Source: Datnioides undecimradiatus
Lineage: Eukaryota > Chordata > Actinopteri > Lobotiformes > Datnioididae
DNA: 64,000 bases
NCBI GenBank assembly: GCA_008933995.1
Contig: WARS01000016.1
Coordinates: 13,763,348-13,827,347, forward strand
Direction: 5' to 3'
Positions 41,370 to 51,500 of the stretch are shown here, piece after piece. The notes below the pieces were generated by a model that was not told where the DNA came from, searched no databases, and worked only from the letters and a program-made list of their open reading frames with translations. Within the stretch, counting starts at the first letter, position 1. Each line of letters begins with the position of its first letter. The translations under genes and the position numbers were made by a program.

Positions 41370-43138
41370 GAAAAAAAGGACAGAAAGCAGAAGTCAGGAT
41401 TCAGGTGTTAGTCAAATTTACATGAGGGGACACATAATTTGTCATAGACAGTGTTTCAAGTTGAAAAGTAACTAAAAGACTCACAAAATTCTGAGAAAAA
41501 GATCAGTTCGCATTTACTGTTTTTGTGAAATTTGACAATCCTACTGTAATAAAAATGTTAACTTTCTCAGAAAATTGTGTAAATCGTTAAATCAGTTTAA
41601 ACAGCGCTTATATTGGCAGGCACAGAGAGGTCAACACGCTGTTACATCAACATGTGGGGATGAAGTAAGACTATATATACACACACATACACACACACAC
41701 ACAACAAAGGAATAACTTAATCTAGGCTTATTACTTTGAATAATTAAAGGGGAATGTAGGTATTTTGAATGACTGCTGGGGACAACACTTTTTGAACTGT
41801 TCAAGTACTGACGTGCCATTTGCCGGGAAAATGACTACAGTGTACAATATAGGCCAATTGTGTCAATGTTCATCCATTAAAAGTGTTTTTGTCACTGCCA
41901 ATCTCAGATTGTTATTGTTAAAATTGTCAACTTTTCCACAACCTCTATGGAGGTCCTAGAGTCAGGCTTGGCAGTGTGAATACACTGTATCTTCTCCAAG
42001 TGCTGTCTGAGTGCAGCACACACAGCAGTCAAATCAAGGCAGTGTAACTGTATTTTGCTTAGAGACCCAAAAACTCAGCAGCACTGCTGTGTCGGACTCA
42101 GGCCCCAGGTTTTCTGCAAGTCAATTAGCGTGGGGTGATTTGATTTAAAATGCCTTAAGGCCCCTGGAGGGCTGGAGTCCTCCCATGCTTTGTTCAGGTA
42201 GGAATAAAGTCTTGCTATTATCCATCTGAATGCTGAATAAATTGTAAAATGCATCTCAAAGTAAAAGTGTAACGTTCCAAGTATATGTACAAAAAATTGC
42301 AAAGGTAGTTGTGAAACTATAGCGTGGCTAAGATCCTAATAAAACAAGACCTGGATATGAATTCTGACTATCATAAAATGCACATTTCATTTCTAATCAT
42401 CTACTCAATGCAGGAGTAATTGAGTAACTGAATAATTGCAAGAGTAATTTCCACTAAGATAAACAACACAACCAGTGACATCAGCAGCAGCCTGTGGTGA
42501 ACACCCTGTGCACTCTCTGTCCTCACCTTGAACTCCACAGACAGCTGCGGCGTGTACTCCAGCGTCCACAGCGCTCGAACCAGCGACGCCAGCTGCTCGG
42601 TCACCTCTCCCCTGGAGCCCTGCCGCTCCTCGCCTCTCACCTCACCATTCACCCTCCCGTGACACATATCTGACTTATACTGCTCCAGCCCGAGGTACTC
42701 GGCCAGCAGGTCCGTGTTGCTGAGGCACTGAACCACGGCGTTCATGAAACAGGTGTTGCCGTGGTTCTTCAGTCCCAGCACCCCGGGGGTCTTGTCGCCG
42801 TAGCACCACGACAGCCTGTCTTTCACCGAGCCGTGCGAGGAGGACACCGCGGAGCTCTTCTTCGCGGCTCCGTCCCTGGAGATCTGTGAAAAATCGTCTT
42901 TGAACCCCCCCGACGCGCTTTGCCCGAAGCCGCCGTCGTCGTCCTCCGCGTCCGGCGGCTCCGCTTCACCAAAGTGCGCCAAAGTGCCTAAAGTTTTAAG
43001 GATCCTTCCCATGAAATTCCCAAAAGATCGCAGCGATTTCCTCTTGATAAACCTCCCGGTTTTGTATTTCTTCTCTTTCCGCTTCGTCGTTTTTGGTTTC
43101 ATGGGTTTTCTTACCTTGTTTTCCTTGCGGGTATCCAT
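9297..43138 (-). CDS. usp43: usp43, ubiquitin-specific protease 43 (exons 1-3; 3' part outside window)
   Basis: Cysteine deubiquitinase of the USP (C19) family. Three exons are seen: 42527-43138 (612 nt, 204 codons), 32065-32220 (156 nt, 52 codons) and 9297-9400 (104 nt, ends in phase 2). All have GT-AG borders and the reading frame joins without breaks. Residues about 33-52 are basic (KRKSLRSFGNFMGRILKTL) and align with the basic N-terminus of mammalian USP43. The Cys box NHGNTCFMNAVVQCLSNT has its catalytic Cys at residue 130. Exon 2 carries GNSQHDALEFLLWLLDRVHED; the 'HDALEF' form is that of USP43, while USP31 has HDAQEF. Exon 3 ends in SFVQEHFQAQYR, the run-in to the zinc-ribbon segment. 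The start at 43138 has a strong Kozak context (GCCATGG). The His box and remaining exons were not found. Linkage to cfap52 supports usp43 over usp31; whether it is the a or b teleost copy is undecided. Confidence 0.9.
11276..11550. mobile_element. Degraded hAT-like MITE (common percomorph family)
   Basis: The left end 'gttgaaatgattagttgat' and the right end '...cagattaataaatgatgaa...gttagttgcag' are the two ends of an inverted-repeat non-autonomous element. The inner 'ggctggacaaaagaaattt' and 'gggaaattgtgattgacat' segments also recall the family. I know this repeat from many spiny-rayed fish introns (recall, not a search). The copy is old: CpG-containing 'cgattaatcg' motifs have decayed to tgattaatca-like forms. 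No clear 8-bp target duplication is visible. It lies in usp43 intron 2. Confidence 0.75.
16220..16700 (-). mobile_element. Degenerate mariner-family transposase remnant
   Basis: Read in several frames on the minus strand, this region shows the order of a mariner transposase C-terminal half. First comes TNKEFYIQL, then WVLHHGK (the DNAPAH-type catalytic region), then a degraded 'HPPYSPDLAP' area (FPPHSTLPDS), MKFKAEGSLF (like MKFKLKG), and finally VLQWCISAQGDYLEGD (like W..RCIxAQGDYFEGD). Frame changes and stops break it, so it is not functional. It lies within usp43 intron 2. The N-terminal half and terminal repeats were not found. Confidence 0.75.
21349..21429. repeat. Compound (CT)n(CA)n microsatellite
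   Basis: About 40 bp of CT dinucleotides with one interruption pass directly into about 40 bp of CA dinucleotides with two. It lies in usp43 intron 2. Confidence 0.95.
32065..32220 (-). CDS. usp43: usp43 coding exon 2 (GNSQHDALEFLLWLL box)
   Basis: This is a phase 0-0 exon of 52 codons. A pyrimidine-rich acceptor (TTTCCCCAG) precedes SIVAKYGSQFRGNSQHDALE and a donor (AAG|GTGAGT) follows. It carries the conserved USP segment that follows the Cys box. The last 20 residues are a low-complexity Asn/Ser/Lys run encoded by AAC/AGC triplets, in place of the more ordinary linker of mammalian USP43. Confidence 0.92.
37040..37439 (+). other. Possible retrocopy 3' end with A22 tail
   Basis: An uninterrupted run of 22 A (37418-37439) follows AATAAA (37393-37398) by about 20 nt. 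That is the spacing of a polyadenylated transcript copied into DNA. The preceding sequence looks like a 3' UTR. A short open stretch ending GLIYLGRMPK before a stop was seen near 37300, but I do not recognise it. No target-site duplication was found. It lies in usp43 intron 1. Confidence 0.35.
41334..41368. repeat. (GAT)n trinucleotide microsatellite
   Basis: About 11-12 uninterrupted GAT units in usp43 intron 1, followed by GAAG and an A/G-rich stretch. Confidence 0.95.
42527..43138 (-). CDS. usp43: usp43 coding exon 1 (Cys box)
   Basis: This exon holds the start codon, the basic N-terminus, an acidic/Ser-rich linker (residues about 58-105), the catalytic Cys box, and the helix EVTEQLASLVRALWTLEYTP. 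It ends in FK before a consensus donor (AAG|GTGAGG). It is much richer in G+C and CpG than the surrounding DNA, as expected for the 5' exon of a CpG-island gene. The segment between the Cys box and EVTEQL (about residues 153-178, rich in Glu, Arg and Gly) is longer than in human USP43. Confidence 0.92.
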
Positions 43139-43560
43139 GGCTCTATTACTTAATAGGACCGCGAGAAAATGAAACGGGCTGTGGAGTCGCACCTGTCTGC
43201 CCAGGCTGTCTACCCCTCCTCTTCCTCCCCCTCCTCCTCCTTCTCTTTCCTTCTCTACACTTACCGCTGAGGTGGCACCGACTCGGTGCCAATAAGGCAC
43301 ATGATTACTGCTAATATTCCCATGACATCCCGATAATTCCCAGTCTGATCTGGTCACCAGTCCGCGCGTTTCGCTGGGTGTCGTTCTCTCTCCAGGAACT
43401 ACGCGGATGAGCTGATTCCCTCCCTCCACATCACAGGTTCAGTTACACTTCCTCATCGATGTCTCTCAGCGCTGGATCGTGCGCTGGCGGTCTTTGGCTC
43501 TCTCACCACTACACTATCCCTCCCTCCCTTCCTCCTCAACCCAAACAACTTAATGTTTGG
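43139..43560 (-). promoter_or_regulatory. usp43: usp43 5' leader and probable promoter
   Basis: G+C-rich DNA lies directly upstream of the usp43 start. It holds a purine-rich (GGA)n-type stretch on the minus strand near 43200-43260 and a second GGGA-rich stretch near 43515-43545. The transcription start cannot be placed from sequence. The usp43 frame stays open upstream to an ATG at 43429, so part of this leader could be coding in some transcripts. Confidence 0.4.
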
Positions 43561-45532
43561 AGAATCAGGCCTAGTGCCCCCCAACAGCCATGTATTTAAT
43601 TAACCTGGTTTAGATAACCTGCCGTCTATCACAACAGAAGGGCTGACACAAGAAGCAGGAATTTTTTTTCTACAGTCTCACGCAGTCCCTGAACTGGCAA
43701 AGAGTATAAAAGTCAACTTGTTTATTACACAGGGAACAAGGAAGTCGTTGTCTTTAATAGGTGTCAAGCACTGCAGCCTTAAACTGCCCCCTGTAGGACC
43801 AATTACAGCATCACCTGACTTTAACATCTTCAAAGGGGGTGTCAAAGAGCAATACACTGCACAGAATACAACCAATACTGGCATTTGTTGGACGATCTCA
43901 TATTGTGTCTGTCAATCCCAACCCTATACAAGAAGACAAATCATCCACTGGTAGCCACTGAGTGGTGCATTATTATCAATAATGTGAGCATGAGCTTCAA
44001 TACAATGTGACCGATGACCACATATGAAACAAGTTTCCAATGTATGTAATCTAACTGTTAGGGCTTACTGTAGGAATTGTAGGATTCTGTGTTTTGTAGT
44101 TAGAGGATACACTGTTGTATGTAGCGTGTTTATATTTCTGCTGAAAAGACCTGCTTTCATGCACCGAGACACACGTGTGATATCAATATCAGACAGGTAG
44201 ACCTGCACAGAAGGTCCGCTTGTACTCCATCCTGCTATTGAAATACCTGTGTGTATAACACACCAGCATTTACACACACGTACAATATCCTATAAATAGC
44301 TTAGCTGCTGTCTTCACATATGTTAATGCTGCTGCTGCTCCTACTACACCCTGAAAGCTTCACAAAAGTTAAGAAAAATGGATATTAGGGAACCACTCGG
44401 CCACAACACATTATGTGCAGTTCTGGTTATCAATGGGGATCCAGCATGTTTTTGTGCTATATTCACATTCTAATCATCTGAAGCTTAATTTCACAGCTCA
44501 CCAGTACTAAAGATTGAATTTAGTGGGCCAGATGTGCTGATTTATTGAAATAGATAGTCACAGCCCCATCCAATATTTCCATAATTTCCCAGAAGCTCTT
44601 TTTTCCAGCATTGTTAGGATGCATGCACACCACTGTAACAAGTAAACAAATTCTGAGTCGATCTGTGTCTTCTTGTGCTCAAGAGATGCCCATTGTCTCT
44701 GATCCAGGGATGTTTTGCTGACTTGGTTTCTACTGCAGGTTAGCCATTTTACTGTTTTTTTGGGGAAGCAGGGGTGGGCTGAGTGAGTCAATTATTTATG
44801 CTGCCCATTCTGAACAATAGCAAGAAGAATAGGTTCAGATCAGAGACAGTCAAAAGAGGCTTTCTGTTGCACGTTGCCTCCCTCTTTAACCAGAATCCTT
44901 CGGGGAATCGCTGTTGATAGATTAGCTGACAGCGGCCGTGTGCTTAAGCGGCCAAGAATCTGGGCCTTCTGCTTGTCTTTACAGTGGCAGATGGAAGAAT
45001 CATATCTGTAAATTTAATGTACTGTATAATATAGCCTTGTTTTTACATATTCTGGCTTCATCTGCATTGGGAAAATCTGTAGTACGCCATTAATTCTGTT
45101 GTTCTAAAAAAACAAGTCTAAAGAAGGATAAAGCAGACACTTTGATGTGAAGAATACGTTTTTGTGCCTTGAAGTGTAATTTTAAATTCAAGTTAAGTGT
45201 CGCTCTGTGAATTCCCACCTATATTCAGCTCCTGTGTGGAATTACCACTTAAGAGACTACACTGCTCAAGAAGTGTAATCTTTTCCCTTCTGTAGATATC
45301 ATCCTTTCACTGCTGAAAAAAGGCAAATCTCATATAGTCGCTGCTGCTTAATCAAATTACATTTCTTTCCTTTGGTCAGAGTATAAATGCATTCTGCAGT
45401 GTAACTATAAAATTGTTAAATTCTCATAGGAACATTTGCTGAGAAGAAAGCTAGAGGAAGAATGTTGGAAAATATGAGTATAAGTGTGGTGCTATTGGAT
45501 TAAATGTTTCTGTTGTGCTTCCACGTGTCACA
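43561..45532. other. Intergenic spacer between usp43 and cfap52
   Basis: The spacer holds the far-upstream region of usp43 and the 3' UTR/downstream region of cfap52. Candidate minus-strand poly(A) signals for cfap52 are ATTAAA (45013-45018) and AATAAA (44541-44546); neither is decisive. No coding sequence was seen. Confidence 0.6.
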
Positions 45533-48500
45533 TTAAGAGGAAGGGGGATGAGGGAACCTCCACCGGAGAATGGCTCCATCTGTGCTGGTGCTGATTAGGG
45601 TGCTGTTGTTGGAGCAGAGCTTGATGCTGGTGATACTGCCACCATGAGCTATTCCTATGTGGGTGACTGCACCTTCCATGTAGTCCCACACCTTCACCAG
45701 CTTGTCATCCCCACCTGTCACAAAAAACGTGAAAGACTTGAGAGAAATTTAAGAGCGAGCATGCAATGAAAACAAATATTAAACAATAATCTGAGAAAGG
45801 AAAATTTAAGTGTTTGATGGTGAAGCTGATTTAAGTACCCTAACAGAAACTATATTCACCCAAAGGGACAATCTTGCTTTGACCAGCAATAAACCATGAA
45901 AAGTGCAAAAGAACATCTCACGCATGCAAGAGCTTGTGTAAGACTCATTTATTTTTGAATAAAATACTAAAAGTGGCATAGCAAGAACTTAACAAGGAGC
46001 TGATGCATAATGGACCCTTACCTGTCACAAAGTGTTTGCCATCCTGTGAAATGTGCATGCCATTGATTGCCCCAGACTGTGAGCCCTCCAGTTCTCTTAT
46101 GACAGATCCGTCATATGCGTGCCACCAGGAAACCTAAGGAAGAACACACAGATACAGTGAAATGTAGTTGCAGGTGTCAGGCACATTAGTTCATTGTACA
46201 CTGATATTGTGGAGTCTCTCTATTTTCTATTGGGCTATTGTTCTATTGCATCATCATACGCTGCATCATTTCCCATTTTGGTAATATGTAACATCTGATT
46301 TCAAATTACCTTAAACTTAACTTTTATTCTATTTTCCCATGCATAGTCATACAGTTCAATGTGAATAAGCTCGCTGCACTGTGTGTAGGGGAGTTTTTTT
46401 GTTCTGTATTGTCATCTCTGTCTTTATCACTACACTTGTAGCTGTTTTAGTTTACTTAATTTAATTTACTTAATTTAGTTTCTATCCTATATGTAGCACT
46501 ATGCAGGATCCTAGGGGAACGTTGTTTCATTGCACTATATACCACACGTTCTTGTAATGACAATAAAAAGCTTTATATATAATGTTTTGGATGATTATAG
46601 TGCTGAATAAATGCCGTCTGCATTTTGTTGCTGTTTTGTTTGCTGCTTTAACCACTTTATATACTGTTGGATAGTTTCTATAGTCGTATTCTTCAGGAAC
46701 ATCAAATGTTGGTTGCGTTGTTGGTGAGAACCACAAATCTCTAAAAAGAAAACTTTTGAGCTCATAAAAGCAGATTAGTTTTGATTTTGAGAAGAAGCAT
46801 TTTCCAACTAATCTAAACTAAGGAGTTCTTTCAATTGTTGAGCATTTACGTACATTTGGTTCATCAGGAAAAAATCAAATTTAAAATAACCAAATTTTTG
46901 ATATATGGTTTTCCCTAGGCAGGGATATGAAAAATGCTAATCTGAAAAGTAACAAGTAACTAAGGCTGTCAGACAAATGGAGTGGAGTAAAAACAAAGTG
47001 AAGTGTAAAGTTTTGGAAAAAGGAAGTGCTCAGGTGGAATAGTCAAGTCAAGAAATCTATACTAACATACAGTATTTAAGAAAAGGTATTTAGATATACT
47101 GCCTACCACTGCCTCTCCCACACACACTGATTGCAACTGTGTTTGCTGATCTAAATGAGATTTAATCATCCCTAGAGCTTTACAGTTGTCAAAGTATCAA
47201 GTCTCACAAAAGGCAATTGTTAGCTGAAGTTATTTATAGCCCAGGCAGCAGAAACATTACAGAAGCACACACCACCAAGGATCCTTTCTTGTTATTTATG
47301 ACCAACCTGATTACATCCTAAAAGACAGGGACTATAAATGAGGGTCCAGGTGAATCTGATCATTAAAATCCATCTTTGGACTCATCCTGCGTGAATGAAC
47401 AGAAGATTTAGTGGGACACCTCTGCTCTAATCTTAGTCCCATTATATTTTCAAAAGCTCAGAAGACATTTCAAAGTCAGTAAAACAGATTGCTCCTCAAA
47501 GTACATCAAACGTTAAAAGAACTACACATCAAACATCTACTGAAAATCTCTATATAGCCCGACTTTAGCCTGCTGCTGAAAGAGTTCACTACTGGATTAA
47601 ACAATACGTAGGATTACACAGGTTGGCTATTTGTAAAAGAAAAAGTTCTTCTTACACAGAGCTGCTCAGAATAAGCCCAACATTTATAAAACATCCTCTG
47701 AGACAGGATTTCATTTCTCTGCCCAAGACCGTGCCTATAATGCATTAAATGAGGAAAAATGTAATCTCGCACAGACATATCAAATACTGTTGGCTATTAT
47801 GAAATGAGAAAGAAACAAAAGGACAAAAGGGAAAAAACATCTTATTTATAGTTTCAGAACTGCTGAGTGATTTTCTCTGAGCCTTACGGGCCAGAAGAAC
47901 ATTTCTGTGGGGGCCTGCTGGAAACGACACTATTTCTCTGACATGAATTGGCTTATTCAGACAGAATGGCTTGCTGATGTTATTTCCATTAAATAACTTT
48001 GCAAAACATAATTTAGGAAAACACAGCAATAACCAGATGGACCAATGGTTCAATATAAAAACCAAATGAAAAAAAAAAGTTCTGAAATTCTTCTTTATTC
48101 AACTCTATATCAAAACATAAGGGATGGCGTGCAGCTGTGCAGGTGTGTTTCTAATATGTTTACCCACAATACCTATAACGACAGATCAAATGTGAACACT
48201 ACTCTTTATATTTCAGTGTGACCAAAGTGACCGGAACACTCCTCCTTCTTCTGCACCATGTCGTCTCTTTCTTCCTGCTACAGCTACAACCTCTTCTCCA
48301 TTCCTTATCTCATTTCAGCAGCTTATTAGAGACTCCCACCTGTGTGAGTTGTCTCAGCCCATCTGTGTTCCCTCCACCTCAGCCTGGGAAACTGGCCTAC
48401 AGCCACAACCTGGGCCACCAGGAAATTAATTAGATGCAGCTAGCATGGCCTACTGTTAAAAGGTAATGCTCACCTTCTAACTAGGAAAGACCTGAGTTCA

Positions 48501-51500
48501 CAAACACAGTGCAGCCACCTCAGCTTCAGACATGACATCATCGAGTCCTAATGCTAATGGTTCCTTTGAGAATATGCATTCGATGTGAGTCACATGAAAT
48601 CATAACCTATCATAGGATGGCTTATTTTGTTTGTTATGGTACCATACATCCTTTTGCCAATGTGACCTTCAACTTTTCCTTTTTCTACAACTTTTTGGAC
48701 TGAAGTTATCAACTGTATCAACTGAAGGACATTATTAATTTAACACAAAGACCAATGACCAGTTGATTTAATGGATCCCTGAAAAGACCTTTTGGGGGCA
48801 TCAGAGTGATCCCCTCTCTGTTCCGGTGTCTGTCTGTCAATACTAAACAAAAGTCACATTTTCATTGCTGGTCATGCTGTTAGGTCATTATGTGCTGCAG
48901 GAGTAGTGCTAGCCTATGCTTTGTACCTCTACTCAGTGACAGTAAGTTACATTTAATTTAATCTTCAGGTCAGCTATCAAGACAACATTCTCCTTTTAGC
49001 AAAAAACCCCCACAAGAACATTAACCTAAAGTAACTGGAAAAGAATATGATTATTGAAAATAACACAATAAACCTGCTCTCAGTTTCAATTCTGGGCTTC
49101 CTTACAGAAAATATCTTAACAAACAGGTAGAACTTTACCACCATATTTGGCCACTAAAATCAATAAATGCATGAAAAGAAAATCAGGATTTTCCTTTAGA
49201 AGGTATTCTATACTACTGCCCATAAAGTTGGAATAATTTTGTTTTCAGACATATTCTTCTTTTTATTCTTATTTATACACATCAGTAATCACTTTTAACC
49301 AGATGCAATGATGGGTTTTGAGAAGATATACACTTGATCAATCAAGAATAAATCACATTGTCACAACCATTTCATGAGAACGGTAAAAAATAATACAAAT
49401 ATTTTATTCCAACTTTATGGGCAACAGTGTATTAAAACACCATGAATACAACTGCTCTGACCCTCCACTGCACTTGTCTGTATTTCTTTTCTTGGCCACC
49501 CTCTTTCTCTTCACTCTTCTTTTCAGGTCTATTGGTTAACTTTCTGCGAATTTACTCACAGAGGCATGCTGGGAGATATGAAGGGTTGGAGTAAGGATCG
49601 GAGAGAGATAGAGAGCAGAGTGTTGGTATTTGTTCCCCCAGACAGAGCGCCTGTGTCCTGGGATGAGCAGATGGTGGATCTGGCTGGCACTCGGGGGGCA
49701 CAGGCACATCCGCAGGAAGGCACGGACGCCACAGCAACCCCCCCACTTCTATCTCCTCCCTCCTCTTTCACCCTCTTCCCTGAATCCCTCCTTCTCACTC
49801 TCTCTCCACTCACTCAGCACATCCACAGTGCTGTGTTAATCAGCACAACTTGTCCTCACTTCTCAGCATGCAAGGGAGGCAGCAATATGGGTTCTAGTGT
49901 GTGGTCGGGTTCAAGGGGTGTGTATGAAGTGCACAATCAAGCAAACAAATGTTTCATTCTGCCCCTATGAACTTCTGACCGTCTGTACAAAAGTGGCACA
50001 GAGTTAATCAACATTACTCACAAAATAACAGACTTAAAGGGCTGAGTGTTTTTGTCACAGTGACTAGCAGCCGACACAATGGCCTAATTATGTTGAGTTG
50101 AGAAACAAATTACAAGCTTTTCAAACTAATCTATGGACATGCAAGTGTGCGTGTGATTGTGCAAGTCTTCACTGGGCTCCTCCAGGCTGATCTTAGCAGA
50201 GCAGCAGGCTTTTCTCTCATGCACACAGACTGCAGATTATAATAACAATAACAGCATAATGAGACATCTAGATTACAAGTGTTGAGTGCCACCGTCTCCT
50301 TGCACCCTGAGGGTTTTTCAATCATTACAATCATTGCATCTTTTTTTCCCTGTGAGGGACGACTGCTGAGTTTTATGCACTCTCACATGCCAGTGCATAA
50401 AGCAAACCAAAACAGACAGGTAAAGATAAATGGGTAGATTACTGTGAGCACAATAATGGTTTATAATGGTTGAAATATTAATAGATAAAAGTGAACAGTA
50501 GTTAAAAAACAAAAAAACTGTCAACTTGATTTAACCTTAAAATGCACTCTGTGCTACTGAGAGAAAGTGTTAACAGTACCAAAACACACCTTTCTGTCAG
50601 TGCCACTGGTAATGATCTGGTATTCCTCTGGGTGGTAACACACCGTCCGAAACAGCGTGTTGGTGATCACCATTTGAAGACTCACAAAACGCCTGGAGCA
50701 GGAAATCCAAAGAGACAGAAGATTAAAAAAATCTCAAGTGGTGAAGGTGCTCACACATCATGAACTGCCCAGTGCAATTTAATGTTATAAATAATGTTTC
50801 AAGGCAAAAAAGGCATAGTTATACATTATTTTAAAAACTGATTGATTGTTCTGTACACACACATGCAAATAAAACACGCGCACACACATTTTGCACAACC
50901 TTGTCTGGGGACACAAAAAAGATCTGTCTGAATGTATCTGGCCTGGCAGGGTAAAAATCTTCATTTAGGCCCTTGTCTGAGCGACATTTGTTACAAACAT
51001 CAGCTTGTTAGTGAACATAAAAAAATGAAATCCATGTTACTGTTGATGAATACAGCCTGGAAGCCTTTAATCCACAGACTTGTTCATTGCGGAGAGTGAA
51101 AAAACATGACCACCGTCAGAGTTTTTGCAGGTTTTTATTCTCCTCACAGAAGAAGCCCAAGGATTAAAGGATTTTAAGCTTTCTTCATAAAGAATGCGCT
51201 GGATTTCTTTTTATTCCTACTGTACCAACCAGACACAGATGAACAGTCACACCTGAAGGCAGTACTCTCTATTCTGTGGCTATGTCCCTTATATCATTAG
51301 CAATTATGTATAGTGTTTCATACAACTAAAACACATTTGAGATCCCCGAAAAGAGCATTTTATCCACTTACTTCACAAGAACAATGGCTTAAAGATGAAA
51401 AATACTGGATATGTGTGTGTATGTATAGTGCCTGGTTGTACAGATCCATTACTCACACTATGTCCCAAATGATACAGGCACCATCAGCGCTGGCAGTGAC

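Larger units (their letters stand above)
32221..42526. other. usp43: usp43 intron 1 (10.3 kb)
   Basis: No coding exon was recognised. It holds the A22 tail candidate, the (GAT)n run, and short CA/GT runs (34066-34089 and 41679-41702). Confidence 0.75.

Noticed and set aside
42900-43314. Open frames on the plus strand opposite usp43 exon 1
   Set aside because: Antisense shadow of the GC-rich exon; the residue pattern is explained by the minus-strand gene.
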